Positions 46,729 through 59,818 of a stretch of 64,000 bases of DNA are shown piece after piece; position 1 is the stretch's first letter; every line of letters starts with the position of its first letter. Below the pieces are notes generated by a model, which saw nothing but the letters and a program-made list of their open reading frames with translations, had not been told where the DNA came from and did no database searches. This stretch comes from Globodera rostochiensis. Lineage: Eukaryota; Nematoda; Chromadorea; Rhabditida; Heteroderidae. The DNA is taken from the NCBI GenBank assembly GCA_018350325.1, contig JAEVLN010000021.1:434001-498000 (forward strand), written 5' to 3'. A program made the position numbers and the translations under genes.

Positions 46729-47834
46729 CATGGGCATTCAGCCTCAACCATATCTCCTGCAAAAATAAAGAAATTTCAACAACAAATAATAATAGTTAAC
46801 CCCAGAAAACCAAGAGATAAGTAAATTACAAATAAAAGTGAATAATAAAGATAATATTTCTGAATAAGTTGACGTAACTTAAATTAACTAAAATATAATG
46901 TCTAAGCAAATTTACAATATATTGTTTAAATGTGCAAAATTCATTATAGATTAAATTTAGAGTATTGGACTCAGCACGAGAAATGTTCAGATGTTTTCTA
47001 TCTTTTATGTGAACCAGTGCAAGAAAATTAAAATTAAATATAAATGTTAAAAATTTTTACATTGTTTTTTATTTTTTGAGTTTTAGCAGAATTGTTAAGT
47101 CGGAACGAAAATATTAATTGGTTTTCCATAATATAATTAATTGGCAATAAAATTTTGGCATTTTAATTTTTCTAAACATAAACTAAAAAGCAATCGATAG
47201 GTATATAATAAGCTTAAATTAAACAATACGTCCTTATTAAAAAAAAATCAATTAAATTAAAATTTGGTTGTAGATAACCTGAAGGAAAATCGCATAAATA
47301 TAAGTATTCGCACGTCAAAAGACGGGCAAAAAAGCAAGAATCAAAATTAACCAAAAATTGTTGTGTAAATTCAATACGGAAAATGGTAAATTTCAATAGC
47401 TAAATTATTCATTAATTAAAGAAATTATTAATTTGTTCTTGAACATACCTAATAAAATGAACATATTTTGATCGACAAAGTGGGAAACTTTTAAAAGTAT
47501 AACTAAATAATAAATACTCAATGTACTCGAAGAATCTAAATAATACAACTCTTTCGGCCGGATTTATATGTAAAAATACATTTAAATTCATTCAAGCGCT
47601 GCGCAATAATAATTATAATTTACTTAGTTTATAAATGCAATTTGATCAATTAGTTATTTTACAATTATCGTTAGAAAAAAATTAAAATAAATCATCTTCA
47701 AATATAATTTTATGCAAAATTAAAGAAAGAATAAAATGAATATAGTAATAAGTTAATTTTGGTGCATGAGCTCACAAAGTTTTTGTTCGGCGGTTAAAAA
47801 ATTCTAATAAGTCAAACATTTGGAAAGTAATAAA

Positions 47835-48041
47835 TTAAAAAGGATAAGGACTAAATCTGACATGGGCTTGTACAACTTTCGCAAGATGACGCCGGGCAAT
47901 TTCAACGGTCGTGAGAATAAATGTAATTTTACTTAATTCATCCAGCCAAAAGCCTGTAAAGCGATTTCTAAACAAAATTATATTTAAGATAAATATTCGA
48001 GACAGTAAACTACAGCTAGTGTTGCCTCGACACAATGCAAT
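47835..48041 (-). other. Candidate host exon (unidentified)
   Basis: A minus-strand frame, open without an ATG after an acceptor-like AAATGCTGAG. It includes CRGNTSCSLLSRIFILNIIL, then FRNRFTGFWLDELSKITFIL and TTVEIARRHLAKVVQAHVRF before a TAA. The first half is hydrophobic, the second mixed and basic. A second acceptor-like TTTTGTTTAG inside offers a shorter exon starting at NRFTGFW. The product is unknown. Confidence 0.3.
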
Positions 48042-51000
48042 CTCAGCATTTTAAATAAAATTACAAATTCGCATAAAAACCCAATCATCAATAATTATGA
48101 TTATTTTATAAACAAAGAATATTAATACAAATTTATGCATATGTATTTTACTAATTTTAAAATAAATTGTTAAGAATTGATTTTATCCGATTACATGGGC
48201 TTTCAACGTTCGAATAGACCTTTATCAAAGCACGCATTATTTATTAAAAATCCATTTTAGTTTGAAAATTCTTTTAAAATAAATAAATTAGCGATAAAGA
48301 AAATTATAATTTTACTCAAAAACAACGCACCCATATATAATTAGTTTTGCTTTGATTATTATTGGAATTAGTAGCTCGACACCGGAAGCACCTAAACATT
48401 ACGGTTTACCTAATACACATCATAACATGAAGGGCCCACTTGTTAAAAATGACGTTATTAGTAAATCAAATAATTGATCAAAAAAAAGTCATTTAAAGTA
48501 GTTGCTCCAAATTTAAAAATTACATTAATCAATATACAAATAAATAAACAAATATTAAAATGTCTTGGCGTTGTCGGAATCCAACTAAATTAAGTTGATC
48601 ATTTATAGATTATTAATGTCAAATAAATTCTCTAGAACTTCATATCTTGCTGAATGTAAAAGTGAAAGTATTTCTTATTAAATATTTTTACTGAATTAAT
48701 TTAATATACAATTATTAGTGACATTTATTATCCAAATCAGTTAAAATTTTGTTTAAAATAATAAAACAATAATATAATTTGATTAAGCAAAGTCAATTTT
48801 AAAGCAATAATAAGCAAAGACAAAAAAAATAATAATTAAAAAACGAATAATAATATTTAAGTGAACGGAATCATAATTAAATATTTGATCTTTTTAAAAT
48901 TGAGTAATAATTTAATATAAACTTTTGTGAAAAGTCAAACTGGCATTTGTTGCCATGACAAACTCCATTAAAAGTTAATGAAATAAGCACCCACAGAATA
49001 TGAAGCATAAACAGATTCAAAAAAAAAAACAACTAAAATAAAATTATTAAAAAATCTAAAATAGTTACTTCTACAAAATTGGCAAATTTAGCCTAACATA
49101 TTATAAATCATAAGGTTTTTTAAATCCAAAGTTTATTATAATAATGCATTTGAAATTTTCTGCCGATCATCGGATGCACAATGGCCATAGAAATATGTAC
49201 TGAAAACAGCTCAGTTGACACATGAAAAGCCATTTAAATAAAGTAAATATAATTACAAGCTTTTAAACCTTTAGGTCGTTGTTAAATTAAAAACAATTAA
49301 CCAAAAGCAAACTAAAGGAATTTGAATTTTAAAATAATATTACCGAAATGATTAATATACGAAAAACAAAATTCAGTTAAACAATATTGGGACTGAGTTT
49401 AACTATCAAAGTTTGGGTGTGTGGCCTAACAAGTTAAATAATTAACCGCCATAAAAGACACTTATATTAAGGAGTATGAAAGAGCAAATCGATTCGCACG
49501 TCAAGATAGCCAAAATTGATGGCTTGAAAAAATAATACAAAAGTTTAATAATATTTTTATATTTTTTTAAACGATTGGTGCACGGTTAAAGTGAACCATT
49601 AAACCACATATAACTGTGTCTTAACATTTTTAACATTTTGTAATTATATTATATATTTTCAATTAAAAGATTCAATGGAAGATGGTGGCAAAAGACTGTT
49701 GTTGATCCGCCCTTTTGAAACGATTATTTGGTGTGGGTCGAGAATTAAATTTAATAATATATTTTTAAAGTATACACAATTTTAAATCAATTTTTAAGAT
49801 ATATTTAATTAATAGTCTTAAATATAAAACACATATTTTTCTTTACTGGAGTAAAATGTTTAAAGAAGCTTTTCATTAAAAAGTGGTTTGATTAATTATA
49901 TCCAGTTTTTTAATATTTTAAATAATTTCAGCTAATTTGTAAATATAAAAGCCATTATTTTCAATGAATGATTTTTTAAACTTTACTGTCTTTTTGAAAA
50001 AATTTATATAAAAAGAAAATTTTAAGAAAATTCCCGGGTTTAAATATAACATATAAGTAGTCTTCAATTATTATCATTTATTTTTCCTCTTCTTCAAGAA
50101 TGCTTTCCAACAAAATATTAGTTTATTCAAAATGTTCTTAAAATGTTTTAATATAATTTTTGTTTATTTCCTAGACTTAAATAAAACAGATGATAAATTT
50201 AATATTTATTTTTCTTGGTATTTTGTATTTTAAGTCGTAAAGCTGTAATTATTAGGCGCGATTTTCTGTGTAATTTTATTAATTTATTTATATTGTTCCT
50301 AAATAGATTGAAAAAAACAGCAAGCTTAGTGTTCTTATAAAGTAAATTTGATATTATACTACAAAAATTTCTTCTAAGAATTGTTTAAAGATTTTATAAA
50401 AAACTGAATTTTGATTTTTTTCCAAAATGCTATGCGTGTTCGTTTTTCGTGAAGCGCGGCTACATTCAATTTTGTTTCCTTAACTTTTTATAAGATATGT
50501 AATTTTTTGATTTTGCTATATTAAGATTTTTTACCTTGAATTAAAGAAATCTTTTTTAATGGTGTAAGTTTTAATTAAAAAAATTAAATTAGGTACTTTT
50601 AATTCGTTCCTTTAGTCTAATATTTAAATAATACATCTTAAAATAGATTTTAATTTATTTTAATTTTTTAAATAATTTTCTCAATTATTCCGTGGGTGGA
50701 AAGTCGTGAAAGTTTTGCCATCTCATATGACACGCCTTCAACACTTGAAGCAAAAAGAGGCGTATCGACAGAAGCGGATAACTCTAAATCAAATCAAATA
50801 AAATAGGCCTGCGGGTGGCTAAAAGCCATCTTTAATAAAATGCCATTTTAAAGCATTTATCTTCCCGCCGGACCCTCGGATAGGAAAAATATGATTTTGT
50901 TTTATTTTCCAGAAAGATGCGATAATAAATACAAACGTTTTATTTTGATAACATTTTAAAATAAATTTAAATTTTTGAATTGTATTTTGACAATATTTTG

Positions 51001-54000
51001 CTTGCATTTGGTAATTAACATTTTGTTTTTAGCTTTGATTTATTTGGGTTTGCAATTAATGTAAAAATTTTCATTTCTAAAAACATTAATTTGATTTTCA
51101 AAAAACACGGCATATTTTCGTTTTTGCATGTAAGATCTTGGACACTGTGCCTGAATCGAAATTTGCTTATTTGTTTTCCCAGCAAGATAGTAAGTGCAAT
51201 GAAACACAAGAAGTTATGTCAGCTTAAGACTCGATTTTCTGTATTAATTTATTATTTATATTTTTTGTACCATTATCATTAACCATTTAATTGAAACTTT
51301 TCTGTTTATTTTTCCGTCCGCAATTATGTTATTTATATTGCAAATATAGTGGAAACAGTCAGCTGTTGCGGAAATGCAGTGAGCATCTTGGTTGTCATTT
51401 GCAGGACCACCATATCACGCGGATGAGTTTATTTAATATGAAAATTCGAATAATCTTTTGATTATTGTATGTTAAATTGATCGTGCATTAGTTTATTTAT
51501 TTTTATATAATGTTATGCAAATATATGTTTAAATTAATATTGGAATCTATGCAAAATTCTGTGTTTATTTTAATCAATAATATGGTGGTTTATTATTGTT
51601 TCTTTTAAGAAATTTATTATTATATATAATTAAAAAATTTGTTAACGAATGCATTTTTTATAAACAAAAGCTTATAAACTTTTTATTTTTTCTTAATTGC
51701 TCTCGACTCAGGGTTTACAATTGTTTGAATGGAGCATACACTACCAATCATGCTTAAACTTATTTGCGTTTTATTTCGCTTTCCGACGATTTTGGGTATC
51801 TTTTATAGGTTTTGAAAGAATTTTTTAAATTAGAATGTCTTGTTATTAATTATTTAAACCACTACGCAAGTCCATTTTTTAAAACCTTCATATCACAGAA
51901 CTTTTAAATTGGCTAGGGAACTTTATAGTAATTATAATTCGTTTTATTTTTTATTCTATATATTTTTGAATATATTATTCAAATTCCATGTAATTTAATT
52001 ATAAGGCACCTTAAATGTGTTTTTGTTTAATTTCATTATATTTAAAAAATATGAACGTTTTATTAATTTACTTTAATACACATAAACACGATGCCAACCT
52101 TATCACAAGGAATTATCGTCTGAGAAGGTAATTTTTAAACATTTTCTTTTTAAGTCTATGTAATTCATGGTCATGGCCAAAGTTTAATTTTTAGATAAGT
52201 ACCTTAATTGACCTTTAAATTAATTTTTTGTTTTTAATATATTGATCATCATCGGTCGCCGTGAAGAAGAATTTAAAAAAAAGCAGCAGTAAATTTTTAT
52301 ATAAAAGAACAATTAAAAATATTTAATGCCAAATAAATTGTTGATAAATAAAAAATATTGCAATTATCTTTTAATAAAATGAATTATATTATATTTATAA
52401 ATTTGTAAAAAAGGAAGAATATAATTAAAAGAAATGTATTTTGTCAGAACTGAAATAATTAATAGGCAAATTTATCAAAAAATATGGACCACAGTTATTA
52501 ATTGAGACTAAAATATTATTGATAATGCAATTTTAAATGTTCTAATGACAAATTACATATAAAATTCTTATTTGAAATAAAATTTAAAAATTTTAATCAA
52601 ATTGTATAAGCTTAATAAAAATATACATTTCCTAATAAGCTTGGTATTTAAATTGTGAAAAGTTGAATTGTTATTATTTAATCATAGTATTCTTTAAGTT
52701 GATTTTTTTTACATAATGGTAAAAAAAATTTTGCTTAATATCAAGGCATAAATAAATTTAAATATTTAAATAAATATAAAACGGTTGAATTCGCTGTAGA
52801 ATGATTAATTTTTTTAAGCCATTTTAGTTTGTTAGAATATATGGTTTTACATGTTCATCGTTACAAATTTAATTGCGTATGTCTGGGATGTGTTAGATCT
52901 ATTTTAGATCATTTAAATTTAATTTATGAAAATTGTTAATTTTAGTTTCAATCTTTGTTCTCATCATTTTTGCATAATTAATTAAGTCATTGTTGTTATG
53001 GATTTCACTAAAATTCTTCATTTTGTGCAAAAACATGATCGCCAGATTCTGTGCTTAAATTATGTGTTAACACAATGAATCCACGAGTTTTGTAATGTAA
53101 CAATATATAAATTATTTAATACAATTCTTTATTTAGTTAAGTTGCTGGGCCCTTCATCCTCGATTGACAGCACATTTTTTCAATATATAGTTGATATTTA
53201 TTTGCATATAATTTTTCGATAAGCTGTAATTTTTATTCTACAAATTCCGATTCATGCAGCATTTAAATAAAATCAATTTCCTACAAGTTTAATTAATCAG
53301 TGAGTCAACATTTTTTTAAAAGTTTTTTATTTGTATTTTTTAATATAAATGAGCAGTTTAAATATGATATCTATTGTTAAATTTTCGTTCTTTTTTCTTA
53401 ATTCCATTTTCAAATTAAAATATTTTTAGTTTAATTAATTTTTCATTTTAAACTTTATGACTTACCGAATGCGAATTGAAGAAGCTTATTAACCCGAAAA
53501 GAACGCACGATTCAACAAATAATTCTTTTAGTGGCAAATCGATTTTAATTTTTTTTTGTTTTATGAATTTATTTTGTAATTCAGATTAAATAATTCAGAA
53601 TTTCGTTATTTTTTAGCGTTTAGTCAAATGCACGTTGGCTTTTGTTAGCATGCTTTGGCTCGTATCAAGCCTTCATACATCGAGCAATAAAATTTTAAAG
53701 AATAATTTGGTTATTTTTCAATATAATATATCTGTTTTTTTCTCATTATTTAAGAATGGGTACTGATTTTAGTTTATCTATTATTTACATATACTTATTT
53801 AAGCATAGACCTTTTTAACGGGTAATTTGAGGCTGATAATAGCTTGGAAGCCTATTATAAATCCGCTCAAGAGAAGTGATTATAGCAATTTCAATATTTT
53901 AACATCATGTAGAAAAACGATAAAAGGCAAACAAGTGCTAAAATATCTCAAACTTTAATTTTTTCAGGTATATCAAATTTAATAACATATTTTGAAAATA

Positions 54001-55968
54001 TTGATTTTATATCAATTCAGCCAAAATTAATGGCTACAGAATTTAAAAAGGAACACTTCTGTGGCAGGACGCAATTTATTTTACTAATAAATTTTATGTT
54101 TCTTTTTTTTTAAATAATGTGAAATTGTTTTATATTTGCCTTAATATTTTTTAAATTAAACAAGTGCACGCAAAATTTAAAACATTAATTATTTACATTT
54201 TCGTAATTTTTTTTATCAAAATATAAATAAATTCGCAATTATTTATTTTGTTTATTGTCTATTTGTCGTATTGGATTAGGACATTTTATTAGTCCTATGT
54301 TTTTGAATTAATTAACCAATATTTACAAATTTGTAAAATAATTATTTTTTGATAATATTAAACGGCCGACCATCGCTCGGTGTGTGTCAGTTTTAATATG
54401 TTTTTAAAATAAAATTGTAATTTGATTTATTTCCTGTTTTATGGCTTGGTGATATATCTGAAACCTTCGCTTCACCTTGAAGATACTGTATGAGAAAACA
54501 TTGTGTTCTTTTTTATTATCAACTATAAAGAAATAAGCAATTTTTTTTTAGCATCCTTTTACGTTTAATTTTTTGTTTAAAAGTTATTTTTATTTAAGAA
54601 AACTCATTTGATTAAATGTATTGCTCAGCTGGTATTTGTCGAATAACTTTAGAGTTGCAAAATGATTAAATTTATTTTAAATTAAATGGACATAAAATCA
54701 TGCTGTTTTATAATTTATGCTTATCGTTTCGTTTCATTTTATATTTAAAAAAATATAATTCGATTAATTGCATTTTTTACTTCATTTGTTTATTATTATT
54801 ATTTATTTACGTGATAAAAAATAAATGGATCAAAAATATTGAAAACGCACGCAAAATTTCGCAAAAGCAATTGCAATGAACACAATTTAACGCAAAATCG
54901 ATCAATTTAATATTTATAAATAATAAAAAATTAATTTATAACTCATGTGTTCATATTGTTTGTTAAAATTTGCGAGAATATTTAAGGATTACAAATATAC
55001 TTTAAAAACAATTTTGTTTTTATTTTAAGCGTTTTTATTGCATTCCCTGCAACGTATTTAACCTCAAAAAACATTATACTTGATAATAAAAGCCAATGTT
55101 TTTTAATTTGATTATGGACCTCCATATAGTTCAATAATTAAAATAACTTAAACGAAGCCGATATTTGCGCCGAAGGAAAGAATAGAGAAATGTTTAATAT
55201 TATTAATAACTTTCTCAATTTTGGCAACTCCTCTAAATCTTAATATTAATTAGATAAAATAAACAACAATGAACCCCACGAGCACCTTAAATTTTTCTTG
55301 AACAACTTATTAAATAAAATAATAAAATTTCAAATAAAAACTTCTGATTTTTATAACAAAACTGTGTAAAAAAGGCAACCTTTAATTGAATCCTACATTT
55401 CAGCCCAGACAGCGATTTTGTTGAAAGCCGATGAAGTGACGGATTTTTGCTTAAAATAAACATAACTGTGACATTATTTGAAAGACAGTTTTGAAGAAAA
55501 AATTGAAATAATAAAATTAAAATTAAAATTTCAAATTATTATTATTTTTTAAAACTTGGACCATTTCGTTTTCTCAAAAGCTTGCGTCAACCCGCGTTTT
55601 TCGCGACGGAAAGTTGGAAAGATGCGGCCGCTTAAATGTTTATTAAAAAAGAAAGATAACATAATTATATAAAAGCGTGCAAAAGAACTTTTTACATAAT
55701 AACCATAAATGAAAGTTAAATTTGAGACCTTAAGTTCATTACTTTTAAGCAAAAGTTAATGATATTGAAGCTGTTGCAGCATATACAAAACAAATTTGCA
55801 ACATCAATTCTGCGTAAAATTATTGTGCAAATTAAAAACAAATAGGTTGATTGATAAAAAGACAGATGGAGCGGAATTTGATAAAAATAAAAAGGAAAAT
55901 AAATAAACAAAAAAACAATTTAACCTTAAATCAATATATCGAAAAACCTAAGGCATTTCTTCCCAAAT

Positions 55969-56043
55969 GACTTGATGGCCTATTGGTTTGCCTTCTTAAA
56001 GTCTTATGTTGCGGTCTGGGTTCGGACCCGCTTGAGTGCGATC
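55969..56043 (+). repeat. tRNA-like relic (A- and B-box-like)
   Basis: TGGCCTATTGG (55976-55986) fits a Pol III A box and GGTTCGGACCC (56019-56029) is one base off a B box, 32 nt apart as in tRNAs. The acceptor and T stems do not pair, so it is not a working tRNA gene. It could be a decayed SINE head; a CCCCCACTAAAAG string follows at ~56079. Confidence 0.3.
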
Positions 56044-59000
56044 AATTATTAAGTTTATTTTGGTTCTGTCGCGTGTGCTCCCCCACTAAAAGAATATTTT
56101 AGTCAATTTTCAAATATTTTTTAATTAAAATGCAAAAATGAATTTTTTGAAATTAGAAAATTCATTTTCTCTTTTCTCTTATCCCTACGCTCTTTTACAA
56201 AAAAAATCTTGACAATTTTCTTTAGGTAATATCTTTAAATCTTCAAAAAAATTTGCCCACCTCGCCCATTCCTAAAAAGCATCATAAATTACCGACTTTT
56301 CAAATTTATAATTCATAATTGAAAAACAAAAATGAAAATTATTTTATTAAAAAGAATTTTTTATGCAATTACTTTTTTGGGTCGAAAATGTAGCAAAATG
56401 CGAAATTAATATCCAAACAATTAATTTGGTAAATTGTCAGATTTTAATTAATAATTATTTAAAAAGGATATACACATGCTACTCCACCAAAAAAATATAC
56501 GAGACGAAAGCTATTTGCCTGACTATGTTGCAATATGGTGACATTATTATAAAAATAATGATCAAATAATCAATCACTCAAACAAAATAAATTCGGCTAC
56601 GAGTTTTATAGAATTCAAAGTGAATTAGAAAATGATTCAAAAAGCAACATTGGTTTAAACGAGTTTTTATTTTCCTAAAAATAAGGATTTAAAACCAAAA
56701 CAAAAAAAGATAATAATAAATACAATGAATTTATATAAATGAGAGAAAAAATATGACAATTTTCTCGGCACCAGAATTGTTCCTAAAAGTGATTATTTCT
56801 TCTTATCGTAATGCTGCCGAGTTTTTTTAATATGAAATTATGTTAAAATTCAAAGTTTGATTTAAATCCGTAATTTTAATATTAAAAAGTAAATTTATAT
56901 GAAAATTTATCAGATTCATCTAGGAATCAAACCCTATCAAATCGACTACAATAAAGTCAAAGGGTCTTAAATCTAGACGTAAATCAAATTTACAAAAGCA
57001 AAGCGACCAAAACGATTAATTTGTTTAATCGCATTTCGCTAAGTCATTGCCTAAATCCTTTTGTTAAATTATTAAATATTTACATTTAAAAAAGCAAATT
57101 CTAAATAAATAATTTTTATTTGTATACAAGAAAATTTGAAAAATTATTATCATTGTTCCAGCAAGGTTTTAATATTTTTGTTTGTGTTTGTTCTAATCAA
57201 TTTTAATAAACGCGCATAAAATATGCTCATATTTTAATATACATTTGTTAATTCCTTAAAATATTAAATATAATATTGCACCCATACGCATTAAATAAAT
57301 TGCATATTGTGTGCATTTTCTCAAATTCAACATGTTAAAATCAATTTAATAGTGAAAGAGTTTTAGTAAAAATAAAATATGACTTATTTGTTCATTAGGA
57401 AAAACAAATGCAAGTAAAAAATAAATAATGAAATAATTTAACATTATTTTACAAAAGTTGGAACGTGTAAATGCTTAAAAAGTTATAAATACTAATTTAA
57501 TTAATTATAAATACGAGTGTCAGCAAGTTTGCCAATTCTCCATTGAAACAACTGCGTATCCGCGCGATTAATGTAGTAAAAGATAACAGAGAAAACAACA
57601 CTAAATATTTTATAGAAATAAAATATAAAAATAGGAAATCTTGTCAAGAAGGTGGAATTTGAAAAATCTTAATTTATATTACAAAAAATTATGGAAATAA
57701 AATTGCATTAATAAAAATTAACAATATTCAACTATAATACAAATAAAGACCAATCAGATACAAATTTAAAATTACTAAATGAACGTGAAACCACTGCCTC
57801 AAAAGGTTAAAGAACAAATGAATGAAACAAAACAATGTTAACTAAAAGATAAAGTATAATTGAAGCTTTCAAACAACATCTTAAGTAAAATTATATAATG
57901 GGAGTGAGTATATTAAAATCGATTAACTCAGATAATCTCAGTAAAATTCAATTATACTTGTAAATTCATTATTAAATAAAAAAATTAACGATCCCGAAAG
58001 GCAGAGGCCTTTGGACCTCACAAAAAAAAAGTTACTTTATTAAACTACTTTCTATTTTGTAAATTAATTTATAAATCATGTTTTCGGAGCATCTTCTTTG
58101 TTTCAAATAAAAATGAATAAAAAAATAAAATAATATTCTAACAATTTATAACAAACAAATTAATTTTGACGCAGCTGCGATCCACATTAATAAGAAGCTC
58201 AAACGTGTACCGATGTGTTAAAACCGATTTTTCTCCCCTCGCCCGGACACCGACGACAGGTGTCAAAACAATTTTAGCAGGCAAAAAAACAATAGTTTAA
58301 AATTTATTAAAACTAAATTTTGTATTTAGAGAAATAAACAAGATTTTAGCATCACATCTTAAATTTATTAGTGCAAAATTTGTAATAAAATAAAAAATTT
58401 GTGGAAGATTTAAAAAAACTGACGCCAGCCCCATGTAATTAATAATATTTTAAAGCGTCTTATTTTGTGATGCAGAAAAAAACGTTTATTTATTAAAAGA
58501 CCATATATAAAATCTTAACGCTTTTTAATTTAATTAATCTTTTGTTAAATAAAAGTTATTAGGTAACTTCCATAGAAGTTTCATAAAGTATTAAAACTAA
58601 GAATGATACATTTTGAATGAAATATAAACGTTAAATAATTTAAAGTGTTTTACTTAAATCTAAAAATTGGACTTATTTATAGAAAAAAAGTTGATTTAAT
58701 AATAAAGTTAATGGCACATGAAATCAAAAAATAAAAAAAATAAAAATGCTAAATATTAGATGATAAAGATTCAAAAGTTTTGGATACTAAATTTACTTTT
58801 ATTTATATAAACTAAAATAATTTTATTAGTAAATTCTATACAAACCCATAATATGTTTGGAATCTATGAAAACTTATAGAAGTTATAAAGTATCAACTTC
58901 AACCCACTTAAACTACAAAACGGGGAACACACAATTGTATTATTACCTAATTAGCCAAATATACTGTTTAGCTTAAATAATATTTCTAATATTTTTTAAA

Positions 59001-59584
59001 ACAGATGGCAAACACTGATTATCTTGAAATAAAAAATATAAAATTAAATAAAAATAAAACTAAAAAAAGTAAGCAAGATTATTTAAAATAATTTTTAACA
59101 AACATTAATAGTAATCTTTTTAATAAAATAGTTTGGTAAAAATTATGTTCGACAAAAATGCGCGCTTGACAAGCGCCATCTAGAATTGAAATTTAGGCGT
59201 ACATAAAAAAGTTAAATTCTTAAATTTAAAATTGCTAAACATTTTATATCAAAAAATACAATACACAGCATTATTACTTTAAATGCAATTAAATGTTAAA
59301 CTGAAAAAACTGAACTTGTATGCAACAAAATCTATAAAAAAAAACATGTCAGGAAATTTTTAATTATCAACAAGATGCTCAAAAAATGATATAAATCAAA
59401 ATAATTGGAAAAATCCGGCAAAAACGGCAATAATGCTTTATCGGGAGAGTCTTGTTATCATACTTGAAGAAAGCAAAATATAATCTATTTAATAATAAAC
59501 CAATAAATAAAATTAACAAAAACTAATAAAAGTTATGTAAGAAAAAATTTTAAGATTACACGATTTTTAAAATGATTTAAAAAA

Positions 59585-59818
59585 ATTATTAGATGGGGTG
59601 CGTTGATGACCAAATTACTCTAACCGTCTAACTCTCTCTTTTTAGCACACTATTTCTTCAAAAAATAAAATGTTCAAAAAAGTAACTAAAAATTATTAGA
59701 TGGGGTGCGTTGATGACCGAATTACTCTAACCGTATCTGACTCTCTATTTTTAGCACACTATTTCTTCAAAAAATAAAATGTTCAAAAAAGTAACAAAAA
59801 AATTATTAGATGGGTGGG
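59585..59818 (-). repeat. 108-bp tandem array, right copy (inverted)
   Basis: Two units, spaced about 107 bp, that are the reverse complement of the array at 37862-38128 (GGGGTGCG at 59595 and 59702). Similarity is high, with a few substitutions. In both arrays the unit reads the same way from the outside inward, as terminal inverted repeats would. Confidence 0.85.

Larger units (their letters stand above)
38401..59584. other. AT-rich region with GC-richer islands
   Basis: About 21 kb of AT-rich DNA lying between the two inverted 108-bp arrays. No gene can be followed. GC-richer islands include ~39125-39180, 40355-40460, 43860-43930, 44840-44890, 45240-45320, 46571-46728 (listed), 47835-48041 (listed), 49680-49740, 50695-50880, 53140-53170, 55380-55440, 55555-55630, 55960-56080 and 58180-58260. 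Some are open on both strands, so direction is uncertain. Confidence 0.5.

Noticed and set aside
55969..56043. tRNA gene
   Set aside because: Box-like words are present but acceptor, D and T stems do not pair properly, so it is listed only as a relic.
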